Of a DNA stretch of 64,000 nt, positions 12,601 to 25,984 are shown piece by piece. The notes under the pieces are model-generated. The model was not told the DNA's origin, made no database searches, and saw only the letters and a program-made list of their open reading frames with translations. Numbering within the stretch: the first letter of the stretch is position 1; each line of letters opens with the position of its first letter. The position numbers and the translations under genes were made by a program. Origin of the DNA: Lycocorax pyrrhopterus obiensis (lineage: Eukaryota; Chordata; Aves; Passeriformes; Paradisaeidae); contig JACSVZ010000002.1 of the NCBI GenBank assembly GCA_014706295.1, forward strand, positions 136,200,682-136,264,681, written 5' to 3'.

Positions 12601-15600
12601 GGAGTCTCAGATGTTCTGTATAAGTTTATCACTATTCATGGACCAGAAAATCCAAAAGATGATAACACCATTCCGTTCATGCCTGAAGTGCTACAGAAGC
12701 ACACATGAAAAAATGTTCTCTCTTTCTCACTTAAGGAGGAGCTGATTCTTGAAGGGTCTGTTGTGGGGCACGTCAAACAAGAATTATATACAGTAGGTTT
12801 TAAAAAATCCATGATTATGCTTGTATGCAAATGTCAGCACATTTCTACACGTAGCTATTTAACCCATGCTTGCAGATGTGATGACTGACAAATTGGGGTA
12901 TTTGAACAGTTCTCCTGATACATTTCATAATCTGATTTTAATAGGAAAGAACCCAGGGTACTTACTCTCCTCTTATCTTCATATTTTATTCTAGTTTCTG
13001 GTGTGAAAGATGGAAGGTAGACTTGTAAACTGTAGGAAGTGGAGATACTCTCCTAGCTGCCTTCTGTTTTAAACTTCCAATATAATTGGACTTGAATAAT
13101 TTCTTCTTTGGGTATTGATTTATTGTGCAACTTCTTAGATGTGTCTTAATTCCTCATTCCTCTATGCTTCAGCATTGTTTTGAAATACGAATGTAGATAA
13201 AGCTGTATTAGTATTCACTAATACAGTGAATACTAACACAGCTTATCATATTTTTCACGAGAACTTGATCTTTAGATTGTTAAATGTTATTGGAAATTCA
13301 CTACTGGTAGCAAAAGGCCTGCAGTATCTTGAAAGATTACATCCTAAATGTACACTAATATGACAAATTCAGTTGCAATAACTATCATTCTCATAAGACT
13401 ACATTTTCTACATGCTGTGTAGAGAAGTCAAGGATAGACTGAAGAAGCGTACAAACAGTTCTGTTTTCCTTTGGCAGACTTTTAAGAAGTATCCAGCCTC
13501 TTTTCCTGCATGCTAGAAAGTGTAAAGGATGGTTCTTTCTTACTTTCTCTGTCTTTGGTGAAGGAAATCCAATCTAGTAAGCCACTTAGGTAAGGGCACA
13601 TAAAGGATTCACAAGGGCATATCTCTCTTCTGAAGGAAGACTGTGCATGGTCAAATGATTTTTGTAGAAGGACACCCTATGGCCAATATATCACCACAAA
13701 GAGTGCATGCCAGGTTGTAACAGGGCCTGTCAGAAAACAAAATTCCATTAATAAATACAATCTCAGCAGTAACTCAGTAGGTGTAGCACAAAATCCCACA
13801 CTCTAATTACTGAAGCAGGATAAAAAACCTTGCAAATGCAGACATCCGCAGGGTACAGGAAATGGGAGCTCAGCAGAACCCAAGCACAGAGATGAAGATT
13901 GTTCAAGTCCACAAAGGATTGCAACCCAGAGTGTACCAGAAATCAAACTAAAGCTTGGTGTTGTTTCCCCATGAAATCTTGACAATTCAAGCTACCCTGA
14001 AGCTCAAAATTGCACACTTATGGTCTCAAAATACATGCAACATGCTATTTACTATGTTGTCATATTTAAATCTGTTCACACAGATATTAATTTAGATACT
14101 GGAAATGTTTTATTTCAGTGTCTGGATGACCAATAATGAAGTCTTAGGTAATCTAAAATGATGCACGCATGTAGTGCGCATCCATAGCTTTCTACAGAAA
14201 TGTAGAAACACGAAAAACAAACAAAAAACCCACCTTCACAGAAAGTCTGAGAACATGCACAGGTCTCTGTGAGCTTGGCTCTTGTCTCTGTCACTGCTGC
14301 AACTGGTGCTATTGACTTGCATTATATAAGACCTCTCTGCCTTCCATGCTATGTAGTTTCTGGAGTGAGTTTATGGTCATGGTACCTGAGTATCACATCG
14401 TTTCCACTGTGTGCAACATGCAAGTATTATGGAAGGTAGAGCCAGACTACTGAGTGCATGTCAACAGCTTCAGTTTCTCCTGGCATCTCCTGGCTGCCAG
14501 CCACATCTCCATAGTACTCCAGCTCTGCCCACATATTGAGAGCATAACACAACTGATGACTAAGCTTGCACCAGGTTGAATAATTGAAACAAAGCCTGAC
14601 ATGACAAAAACTTTCATCCTAAGCTTTAAAGGAAGCTAACAGACAGGAAAGTCACATAGGCTCTGTTCTTAAAAGCAACATCACTGAAGTAATGAAACAA
14701 ATGCCTATCTCATTAGCAGGTTGTAATTCCATGATGAATAAGCTTTTCCAGGCCACCCATAGGAGAAGGACTACTCAGAAATGAAATGTAAGGGCAAGTG
14801 GAAATTATCAAGCTGCTATGATTTTAACAATAGTAATAATAGATTCCTGTGTTTATGTATAAGGTGCTCCTTTTTTTTACATAACAAAATTTTTAGTATA
14901 AGAAAACTTTTTCTAATAACAGATCCTGGCCAAACTGTGCCTGGAAAATTGGAAACTGCTTTGAAAGGCCAAGGATGATGATTGTTCTCTACTCCTAAGC
15001 TGCTATTGCACAGCTTTTGAATTCCTATCTACCATATCTTTGAAAGAGCCTTAGCCCTGAATACCCATTACCTTGAGATAGCATTCTCCCAAAGGGATAT
15101 GAAAGACCAAGTTTCAAAACCTTTTTACAAAAATATGAAAAATTTCTTTATTCCCAGAATTCCTTTAGTCCTTTGATTATAGAGTAGAACATGTCTGCCA
15201 GAGGCATATACCAAGATATCTCATAACAGACAGCATGATAATCACCCTGGACATCTGTGTTAGGCTTCAGCTCACAGAGAAATGCAGAATTTTAATATCT
15301 CCTCAAACATCCAAACACGTGCTATATAGTTGCAGATGGGAGGATCTTTTCTGAGGCTAGCACCTCGGGAGCACTTATCTTGGGATTTTGTCTCCAGAGA
15401 GGTCTCAGCTGAAATTTCTTTCATCTTGTTACCTTAAATAATTTGCTTCACATTTACCAAACAGACAAGTACCTATCAAGTTAGTGATAACTAACATATA
15501 TCTTGAAAGACGTCACAGGTACCAAAGTAGTAGATTTAGGCACCTAATGAAGCAGAAAGACTTATTATTTTGCATAATCTGTGATGAAGGGACAAAGTTA

Positions 15601-18600
15601 ATGCTGCTGTCTTTCAATGTCTGTCTTAAATCTCAGACATTTGACTACAGTACAGCACTGAATAACACAAATCACTTAGCACTAAGTCACTTTCTTTACA
15701 TTTACAAGCCTGGGGTGACAGGATTAAGTAAATACAATATATTTTCTATGACTTTTTCCTCATATAAATGATTACATTATTGTTATTTTTATTCATGCTC
15801 TGGGACTATTCTACGTGCTTGCCAGGACTATAAACATATCACTTTTTTTTTCTTCTGCTGTAGCAAACAGCCCCAGCTCAGACAGCTGCTCAGTCAGACT
15901 GTATTGACTCTATTGGGCCACTATTGATCCCAGCTGAATGGATTTTTTCCCACAAAGAAATTTTGCTTAAGTAATTTTCCCTATTTTTGCAAACAGCAGA
16001 CAGGAGGAACTAAGAATTAAAGCATCATATCAAGGATTTTTTGGTTATAATTTAGATGTTTTCCTTGTGATTTATATCTGAGTGATAAATGTGCTTTAAA
16101 TAAATGAAATTCACTTTATATCTGAACAATGTGACTCATTATCTTTTCTTTGAAAACCCTTGATTTTCCACCAACTTAAATTACCCAAGCTTGAGTAAGT
16201 AAAATTTATTAATAAATTTCAATTTAATAAATATTATCTTGTGAGAAGTAAGCTACAGAAGGCTTTCTGATTGCACTTTTACCTTCCAATTCTCTCCCAC
16301 ATCCCACTGGTGGGAACAAGCAAGTGTCTGCATGGTGCTTAGTTACCTGCTTAGGTTAAACCATGCCAGTTTTTGGTTTGGTCTTTAAATTTGCATAACT
16401 CTAAGATGTCACTGGTTTATATTGCAATGAAATTTTATTCAGAATAATCATATTTTTTAGGCAAAAAGTTTTAAAAAGAGATCCATAGTTTTAAATCTGT
16501 TGTTTTTTGCAGAAAATCAAATTATACTTAAAGACACATGGACAGTTTCTTTAAAATCATCCATGGGTATAAACATGGAAAATGTCCTGGCACACCTGTT
16601 GCAAAATGCTATTACATTGCATGAACGGATAGTCTGAGCTGAAATTTTTTTTGTAAGAACCTAGTCATGTAGGTTTTTGTTTCCACTGGCTCAGTTTGAA
16701 AATATATATGGATCATTTCCTTACAGGAAATTAAAGAATCAAAGACCAAGAAGTTCCTAAGGTAGACCTTAAAGTGACCTTTTAGTTCTCCATGCCATAA
16801 AAATAGTCAGTGTTTGCAAGTGTGCTTTGAGCATTCTCGTGTCTTTGGGAACATGCAGTGCAAATATGGAGGTGGAAAAATCACAACCTAGTGTAGCCAA
16901 TATCTCAGAAACTCACAAAAGGTAATTTCTACCAATGGCTCAAGTCACTAGACTGATAAAGATTTTCCTTTGCTGTTGCATTACATTGTTGGCCAGAGAG
17001 CAGCCAGCAGTCCTGCTTCTGCTTACTGTCATTCCTGACATATCATTTCCTCTTGCTTATGACAGAGAGGTGGCCACACACCTCCATCCTCACCACTGCT
17101 TCATTCAGATTTCACTGGTTTGTATGGTGCCTAGGGCAGTAAAGCCCCATTCTCAATCACAAGTTAAATAATAAAGTCATATTCTTTCGTATTTATCACT
17201 GTGTCAAGTACTCCTAGCAACTGAATAGAATTTTAAAATCGTTATTTCCTGGGTTTGTTGTGGCAGCAGCAAATAGTATCCCTCATGCAATATGAGGTGT
17301 CAAGAATTCTGCAAATAACATGCAATGATGGACTTGATAAAGTTTTTGGAGGGTTCCAAATACGTGGAAGAAAAATACATAAAGCAAAATGACAATGAGG
17401 TTATGCAGTGAGAAAATAATGTTACTGGTGACAAATTATGACTTGTTAGGTATTGCAGCCAGCATTAGAAAGAGTGTTCATGGGCGTTTTAAACTCTTGT
17501 GCCCTGTGTTTGCAGAAAGCAATTTGGAATGTTGTATTTTGATTATGATAATCAAATTTCCCACTGAGTTCATTAGTTACAAAGTCAGCTCATCAGAGAA
17601 CAGAAGAAGTACACAGAAACACACACAGCAGGCATTTCAGAGTTTGCATTACAACTTTTTTGTGAAGTAATCATGTATGGTATTTAAGAAATAAGCACCC
17701 CAAATTTTAGAAATTTTACCACCTTTTTTAAAGGAAAACTGGAAAAAAGGGAAATGCTTGATCAATATTTTTCTCATTTTCATTTGTTTTCTCAAGAGTT
17801 TAATAAATAAAGTTGAAAAGGTAAGGCTGAATTAGATTTTACTTATCAGATACTCTGTGAGGTTCATTTGCATATTCGTTTTTCCTTAAAAAACAACACA
17901 TTAATTTAATACTTAGTTTCAATTTTTAATTATTCCCTATGGAACTGAGAGAGATGGTTGTGTCTGTTGCAGAAGAGCCTCCATACGAATTGATAACGTA
18001 CTACTCATTCAACCATTTATTTACCTGCATCTGTTTGACATATCCACCATCTCCCAATTTTGTAAACAAATTAATTTGTCTATTTTTCTCTGATTATGCA
18101 TTTTTGCTTCATGCAAACAAGGACATTTATCATTACTAATTTTAAAGAATGGGATTTATATTTCATTTAAAACAATGTAAATATTTAATTGATTTTTTTA
18201 AAAAGTCTCTAAAGATAATTTTTAAAGCAGATTTTAGTGGCAAATCAGTGGATTCCTAATGCAAACTATTTGCAAGGCACTGTATTATACTTCTGGAAAT
18301 ACTGCATAAACAGTTAGTAATTATTCTTAAATAATTTACAAGATAAATTATTTATGGGCTTCCATTATTCCGAGCAATCTAGTCTGGTATTTTCTGGTGT
18401 GTTTTTTGATAATACACTAGAGCAATCAAATGTTCTAATGGAACTGACCCCCACACAGTATTTTATTTTTTTTTTTAAAGTAGAATCCTTGTCAGTTGGA
18501 AAGTTCTCAATGAACCCATATTTTATCAGGTGCTGAACACAGTTGACAAATTGCTTTCCAAGTTACCAACTTCACAAAACAGAGCTCTAAGTGGAGCACT

Positions 18601-19584
18601 GCCTTCATCACACTTGAAAAACACAAGCTCAATGAAATTGTTTTAACTTTTATTATATTATTCCAGGTGGTTAAATTGAGATTGTCCTGTTTCATCCTTG
18701 AAATCTCCTGGTACCTGTGGTAACAGTTATGCTACATAGCCATTAATTTATCAGAAAATGTTGTAACACAAGCATTGCCAACATTTGTGACTGTTGTAAA
18801 AAATATAATTCATTATTTCCATATTACAGTATAAGTGGGAAAAAGCTTTTCAATATGCAGACAAACAAAATTCTTGCTTAAGAAGGCTGATGCTTTGCAA
18901 GAATGGATTAACCCAGTAGAACAATGAAATAATTCATTTTTTTCATTTAGAAACTGGAATAATGGGTGGAATAGATAGCCTTGGAAATATTTTATCCCTG
19001 ATGAATATAAAAATTCATTCTCTAAATCAGAATTATTGATTTTATCTTTTTTTCCCCCATCTATTGTAAGTTAGGTGTGGGAGGGACATGTGAATAGAAG
19101 CCAAACAGCAGAACTCAGAATATTATTTTTATTGAAACATTCAATGGCTCCTGTATTTTGGTTTTCCTAAAATTTTAACATAAAACCCTATGTTTACAAA
19201 TGATTTTGAGAGCCCCATAAAAAAAATACTCCATCAAGACATTGTTTACAGAGTCATAGAAGTGCTGTCCCATAGATGGTTTCTTGTCAACAGACTTAAC
19301 TCTACCAAATAATTTTAGAATATATCACAGCACCAGCTTTTAAGTAGAAATCTTCGCTGGAGTCAACTTCTGATACAAAAATGATTATATTATTTGGATT
19401 TTGTCACTAAGGCAAAATAAATTTTTCTAGGACTTTAAAGAACAGACCCAGATCCTGATGTAATTATTAAATGGAGATCAGAGCGAGTATAAAGGTTAAC
19501 AGGGCTACTGGAAACCTTTCTTCAAATGGTGCAGTTCCAATTGCTTCAACAAACTTGTGCTAATCTGCTACAGCTAATTGTTAT
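9642..19584. other. Repeat-poor intergenic stretch of about 10 kb
   Basis: No gene, CR1 or LTR was recognised across this span. It contains the strong hairpin at 13196-13247 and a 151-codon open frame (10579-11034, minus) that I judge to be chance. Short CA and A/T tracts only. The lack of transposon insertions could reflect selective constraint or chance. Confidence 0.55.
13196..13247. repeat. Strong imperfect hairpin, about 23-bp stem
   Basis: The left arm AGCTGTATTAGTATTCACT (13201-13219) and right arm AGTGAATACTAACACAGCT (13225-13243) pair at 18 of 19 positions around a 5-nt loop. With a one-base bulge the stem extends outward through GATAA and TTATC. It is not part of any recognised repeat. 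Confidence 0.9.
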
Positions 19585-19842
19585 TTGGAGAGGACAAGAG
19601 GACATGTGGCAATGAGTGCAAGTTGTACTGCACAGTTTCCTAGTGATAAAAGAAGGATTTTTTTATAGTGAGAACAATCAAACACTGGAAGAACTTCCCC
19701 AAGGATGTGGTGAAGTCACCACGTGGTGAACCCCTGTTCAAGAGGCGACTGAACAGGGTGTTGGATACTCTCATCTAGACTCCCTTTCCCTTGAGATGCT
19801 GGACCAGATGATCATTCAAGGGTTATTTTATGATTCTATGAT
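19585..19842 (+). mobile_element. CR1 LINE 3' UTR fragment, plus orientation
   Basis: It contains the CR1 3' UTR landmarks GGAAGAACTTCCCCAAGG, GTTCAAGAGGCGACTGAACA and GGACCAGATGATCATTCAAG, ending in TATGATTCTATGAT. It is truncated at its 5' side near GAGAGGACAAGAGGACA. Confidence 0.88.
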
Positions 19843-22655
19843 ACAATACAAAAGTAATTGTGCTTCATACCTACTGCATGTAATTCTGGAAGGTAGAATT
19901 TTTATTACACTTATTATTAGCATGGTAAAACATAGATCTACTTTGATGAATCTCTCAGATGGTAAAATTATTGTCCATATGTTTTCAAAAGGGGAAGAAA
20001 ATATCATATAACAGTTACCTTAATGAATTTAGATTTGGCCTTCTATGTTTGTAGGTTTGGTTCTATCCTGTAGTCATTTTTCAAGATCAGAAAATCTCTA
20101 AAACCTAGAAGATTGTCTAAATAATGGGCAGGCCCAGTGCAGCTCAGTCTGCCATGTCTCCTACGTTCTTCTCTGTTTCTATATTTAACATAAATGATCT
20201 TGCTGTGACTAGTGCCATTAGGTCAAGGTATTGGCAATGTCAATCAATAAAATAGTTTATTTCAATTACAGACTCTCTGTTGCTAAACAGAATACTCTAG
20301 TTTTATTAGTACTCCAAAGAAACTCAGTGTTGGGGAAGTACAAAAGTGTGCTCACTTACACTACAACTGAAATATTCAAACATACTCACACAGAGGTGAT
20401 GCAACATGGCTAAGGACAGTATTGCAAACTAAAAAATCCATGGTCAATTTTGCACTATGCAATGAATTGCTTAAAATTTCTCATCTGTATAAAAACATTA
20501 ATATTTTTTCAAAATTCACTCTATGCTCTACATTCACTTATCACACTTAATCTAGCAGGAAAAAAGCTATTTCACTTTGTCTGTTGCCTTTTTTTGCTTG
20601 TAATTTATCACTGAATCTCTACAGTGACAGAGCATAAAGTGTCACCTTAAATTTGCCCGTGATGCTATTAAAAATAAATCATTCTTATAGAAATTTGATA
20701 TATCATTAAGACACACTTTTGGCCTTTTGATGTTCATATTTCCTTTCCAAGCCATTAAGACTCTGCTGAAGTCCAAAGAATTCCAAACCTGTTGTAATGT
20801 CAGAAGTAGAGTGTGACTTGGTCATTGATAATTCTGTTTTGAAGGCCTTTTAGTGGGAGAAAGGTTGAGAAATTAAGTCTGGTTTTTTTCATACAGAGTA
20901 AGAAGGGACTTGGGATTATCTGTGTTTTTATATAAATCCACATATCCGTATATGTATTTATCTAGATCTAGATAGATACACAGAGAGAGAGAAAAAAAAC
21001 CTGTGAAATTTCTGAATTTTTCAACTAGGAAAAATGGCCCTGAATCTCGGTGTCATTGACACCTCTTTAACTTCATCTTTGTCCAGTCCAAAGAGTGAGA
21101 ATATTAATTATTACTCTCATATAGTCTGAAAAAGCATTTGTTGAAATGCAAAGGTAGAGTCCAGTTTTTCCTAAAGATAAAATAGAAAATGCATTTCTCT
21201 TTGTGATTGTTTACCTATCATGCAATCAAATACTTTTCCCATGATTACTTACATGAGCTACTCCTGCCACAGATGAAATATGAAATGTAAAATCCACATA
21301 CAGAATAGATTTCCAAAGACACTTAATACAGACGACTGTATGGTGATGGAACAATGCTATTTGCCCTATCACATTACAAACATAAGTCATTTTCACTTTC
21401 AGCTGACAGACACTACCCCGATGCCATCTGAGAAACATATTTTCTCTACAGCAGCATCTGGTTCATTGGCAGACTCTTCAGGCAGTTGCATTGACATCTT
21501 CTGCACTGCCTGTACATCTCTCATATCATTATGTTGATCATTTGTCTGGGTTACTGTGCCCTTCTGTTAAAATCTTAATTTGTTCAATACATTAATTTAT
21601 TAATTAGCTAATTGTTGTACACAGGAGGCCATCTTTCTAATCACTCATGATAAAAGTCAGTGATTACACATTTCTGCAGGGTGTCCAGTTCAATTCTTGT
21701 GTGAATTGGCATAAGAACAGAAGTCTCAATAAATGCTTTAAGAGGAGCAAATTTTAAGAGAAGTTAAAACACCATTTTTTCTGGTATATGCACATTTTTT
21801 ATAATAGTCTTAATAATTCCATTACTAACAAACACCACTGCTTTTTCATCTTTAAAAGATAACTCAAATGTAAGTACATATCATAGGAAAACTATCTCCT
21901 TAAATGGATTATACTTTAAGGAGAAGATTACAACAAAATATAGATATCACTATGGGTGGTTGTGATTACAGCAGTGAATTCCTGTAGTACTGACAGCAAC
22001 CAAGAAATGAAAACAGATAAAACAAAACAAAACAAAAAGACTAGAAGGTATCAGAAATAAGTAATACTATCATAAAGAAAACTTACGGATTTAAATCAAA
22101 TACCTACCATACTTTGTGTCCTGTCTCTAGAAGTAGCAAAAAAGTAGATGCCTGGAGTATAAGAACGATGCAAGCACATGTATTTTCCCCAGGCACATCC
22201 TAAGTTGCTCAGGAATTTCTGAAATTTTACAATACTTCTAAGTAGTCAACAATTCTCAACAAATTTTTCCTTCACCAATAATTTGAACTATCTTTTGTAC
22301 TTGAACATCAATGATTTGCAAATACGATTGGATTCACAACATTTATAGCAGCTACAGCAAAGACTGTGTAACACATTTTCTGATGTGATTCTATAATTAA
22401 GGTATACAAAGAGGAAAAAAAGGTGATAAAATAATAGCTCCTCAAATGTGTGGGCATTTGGGAAGTTAGAGATGAAATGAAAATAACATGCAATCTAACT
22501 GTAGCAATCTGTCGACACAATAATCCACTACAAAGATCACCATAATCTAAGTCCAAAACCCACTGTTAATACAAATATTGCATACTTGAAATTTATTCCT
22601 ATATAAATAAGAATGAGTTAAAGTTGAGCAAAACCATACTTTGGAATACATGATT
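19843..22655. other. Intergenic, nothing recognised
   Basis: AT-rich unique sequence. There are short simple repeats such as the GATA/AGAG tract at about 20961-20996 and an AAAAC tract at about 22018-22038. An exon-like open stretch at about 21402-21538 (plus) follows an acceptor-like CACTTTCAG but has no other support. Confidence 0.55.
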
Positions 22656-23220
22656 AATCACAGCATCGTAGACTGTTCTGAATTGGAAGGCACCACAAGC
22701 GTCACCAAAATCCATCTTCTGGCCCTGCACAGGACCATCCCCAAGAGTCACACCATGTGCTCAAAAGTGTTGTCCAAACACTTCTTGTACTCTGCCAGGC
22801 TTGGTGCTGTGATAGTTTCCTTGGGGAGCCTGTTTCAGTGCCCAACCACCCTCTGGCTGAAGAACCTTTTTCCTAATATCTAACCTAAACCTCTCCTGAC
22901 ACAATTTCTTGCCATTCCCTTGTGTCCTACCACAGGTCACCAAACAGAAGGCGTCAGTGCCTGCCCCTCCACTTCCTCTTACAAGGAAGCTGCAGACCCC
23001 GACGAGATTTTCCCTCAGTCTCCTCTTCTTCAGGGTGAAAAAACCAAGTGACCTCTGTCATTCTCCATGCAGCTTCCCATCAAGGCCCTTCACCATCTTC
23101 ACAGACCCCCACCTTGGGATGCTCTCTCTCTCTAATAGCTTTATATCCATCTTATACTGTGGTGCCCAAAACTGCACACAGGACTCAAGGTGAGGCAGCA
23201 CCAATACAGAGTAGAGGGGG
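22656..23220 (-). mobile_element. CR1 LINE 3' fragment, minus orientation
   Basis: On the plus strand it starts with ATCACAGCATCGTAGACTG, the inverted CR1 3' end. It runs through GGGGAGCCTGTTTCAGTGCC and CTTCTTCAGGGTGAAAAA into GGTGCCCAAAACTGCACACA, the inverted 3' UTR and end of ORF2. Well-recognisable, about 565 bp, 5' truncated. Confidence 0.9.
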
Positions 23221-24661
23221 AAATATGAAATATGGAAATATTTTGGTTTAAGAAATAATGGAAAGGAGACTAAGCTGGAAGCTACCTATCTTCCTCAGTT
23301 TTTTGGGGGGGTTTTCGTAAAACACCTTAGTGTGTTTGATGTAACACTGTTGCATATTTTTGAAAAGAAACAGGTTTCTCTTTACCTTTTATTTAGTAAA
23401 TAATAAAAATAACATTTTAAAATACTTTTGATTATTATTTTGTGCCTGGTCTGTATATTTGTTTGAAATGCATAATTCTGCTGAGAGACACCTCTCTTTT
23501 GACTGTAAATGCACATATTTTGGGGGCAGACATCAAGGATTTATGACTTGATACTGTGTAATAAGTAGTAGTATATAACAGTATAATAAGTGAATTTTCA
23601 ACAGTAGAGATTGGTGCATATGTGCAAAAAAGAAATGGATCATTAAATATTTCTGAAATATGCTGATTATATTACTGTGAATTGAAGTAATTGGACAAGA
23701 TAAATAAGTGAATTTAGCAAAGTTTGTTCACAGTAAAATAATTTCTTTTGTTCTCCTCCACTGCTGTCACTGTCCAATTGGGTTTTTTTCCACAAACTTC
23801 TCTTATCCACCAACTGTTCCTTTGTCACTTCTACTGTCTTTCCCATAGTTTTCATTTCTAATGTTTCTTCAAAATTTATTCCGACCCCAAACTAAATCTG
23901 AAGTACATCATTTAAGCTGTAACTTATTATGTCTACGTGTTACAAACAGTAAACATTATTCACTGCTAATACCCTCAAATATGTTTTTTCTACTATTTCT
24001 GAGCATATTCATCTTCCTTTTCATAAATTTAGAAAGCAACACATGAACTTGTAATTCCTAGGAATGCAAAATTCCCATAAAAGCTAATAAATATTATGAA
24101 CATTTTCAAGTTTAGGCCCACAATGTGTATATAAGGACAGTTTAATGTAATTTACTATGAATTTTTCTCATTATTTTCACAAATTATCTTTCATTTATTA
24201 CCTACTAGAGATAATATATCAAACTCTTCCTTTATTTGCTCTCTGTTCCCTGTCCTGTGGCTAATATGGAGAACATTACACTTAGACTGATCTTTGGATG
24301 GTAGTAGCAGTAGCATTGCATTGCTGAATTTATGTATTTTAGAAGCAATTACAGGAATGTTAGCAATAGCAGCTTGTCCAGAAAATGGTACAATAGACAC
24401 ACAGATAATCTGCAACTGAGTTTTAGGAAGAAGATTTTATAAAAGGAGACTAATAATACCTAATGTTAAAAGAAAATAAATTGGAAGGTTTCCATTTAAA
24501 GGCAAACTTTTTTTTAAACTTTTTTTATCCTTTCTTTACTTGCTTTCTTCTGAACTACTTTATACCAGCTGCAAAGAAGCAAACACAAAATTTTTCTCTT
24601 CTTCCAACTTTATAATGTATTCTTTATTCCAACTACTACCATTGCTACTATCTGTCCTTAT
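23221..24661. other. Intergenic, nothing recognised
   Basis: AT-rich unique sequence with no gene or repeat seen. Confidence 0.6.
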
Positions 24662-24840
24662 CATAGAATCATAGAATGGTTTGGTTGGAAGAGACGTTAA
24701 AGAGCATACAGTTCCAAGGCATCTACCATGGGCAGGGATACTGCTACTAGATGAGTTTACTCAGGGCTGCATCCAATTTGGACTTTAACAATTCCAGGGG
24801 TGGAGCAGCCACAAGCTCTCTGGGCAGCCTGTGTCAGTGT
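24662..24840 (-). mobile_element. CR1 LINE 3' fragment, minus orientation
   Basis: TCATAGAATCATAGAATGGT at its left edge is the inverted CR1 terminus. The inverted 3' UTR follows, up to CTCTGGGCAGCCTGTGTCAG. It stops abruptly where a CAA/CAG repeat begins. Confidence 0.92.
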
Positions 24841-24916
24841 CAACAACAGCAACGACAGCAGCAACAGCAGCAACAGCAGCAGCAACAATAACAACAACAA
24901 CAACAACAACAGTAAT
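24841..24916. repeat. CAA/CAG trinucleotide microsatellite
   Basis: About 25 trinucleotide units of CAA and CAG with a few interruptions. The first half is mixed CAG/CAA and the second half nearly pure CAA. It sits exactly at the truncated 5' edge of the adjacent CR1. Confidence 0.95.
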
Positions 24917-25130
24917 AAATAAGTTGTTCAAAGTTGTTTTAATACAACATCTGGAACCAAATTAATTATGAAGCTAGTTGCTCTCTCAAGTCTAGTGTTC
25001 TTTCAGCTGGGAAAAATGCAGACCTTTAATGATCTTCCTACTGTGAACTCTGTCTTACAAAGTGATGTCCTGTCATTTGTTTGTGCTAATGTTATAGAAG
25101 CAGAAGATAATTTAAACTCTCCTCACTAGC

Positions 25131-25212
25131 AATTGCAGGAGTCTGTAGGTTGGACTCGATGATCTCAAGGGTCTTTTCCAACCTAGTTGATTCTGTATTT
25201 CTGTGATTCTTA
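25131..25212 (+). mobile_element. CR1 LINE terminal fragment, plus orientation
   Basis: GGTTGGACTCGATGATCTCA, then GTCTTTTCCAACCTAG, then TGATTCTGTATTTCTGTGAT is the CR1 extreme 3' end. Only about 80 bp remain, a very short 5'-truncated copy. Confidence 0.88.
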
Positions 25213-25984
25213 ATTAAGAAATGACAACAACAGAGAGATTAAGCAAAAAACATGAGGGGAAAGGATATTGAAAGGATGAAAAAAAATTATTAAATCCCAT
25301 TAAATCAAGATGTGCATTATATATTTTACTAATAGCAATAACAACTGCCAAATTTTTACAGAGGAGTAGCTTTGTATTCTTTTCATCACAATCATCACAA
25401 AATAGGTCCATAACTTTCAATAATCTTTTAAAGCATATCCTGTTAAAAGGGGTATGGTTTACGACCCGTCTGTCCCCCTCTTCCCTGTGAAGGAAAAGCT
25501 ACAATTATAAGACGTGTACACACTATTCTCTCTTTCATGCAGGGAGAAAATCTTTTGCTGAGCAATGATTTATTAAGTGTAGGCTTTCCAAAACCACAAT
25601 GACATTTTATTTCAAGTATGATTTATGAGCACCAACACTTTTGGAAAACTTTCTAAGTTTCATAGTTTGTACATTTTTATAACATCTACATAATTCCCCC
25701 ACTATTTAAAATTAGTATTCCAGTAGGTTATTACAGAAAACATAGAGTAAACCCCTTTCCTATTAAAATTATGAAAATTAATGTTTTTTCTAATATTGTG
25801 AAGAGTTTGATACTTATATTTGCTGAAAACCCAGTGTTAAAGGAAGCATTTTCTGGACTGTATTGGAGGAATAGATTAAAACTGGAGACAGAGAAGCCTG
25901 CGGCGCTGAATGTGTCCTTTGGCTCAGCAAAGGGATGCAAAGGGAAAGCTTCCTCCTACAAGGTGTCCCTGGCCCTTGTGTTGA
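25213..25984. other. Intergenic, nothing certain
   Basis: Mostly unique AT-rich sequence. The last 100 bases or so may already belong to the following CR1, whose 5' boundary is uncertain. Confidence 0.5.

Noticed and set aside
21402..21538. Exon-like open stretch after an acceptor-like CACTTTCAG, ending in a stop
   Set aside because: No partner exon, no known protein similarity and no polyadenylation context that I could support.
24841..24916. Possible polyglutamine-coding exon (CAG/CAA)
   Set aside because: No open frame extends beyond the array and it sits between CR1 fragments; it is a microsatellite.
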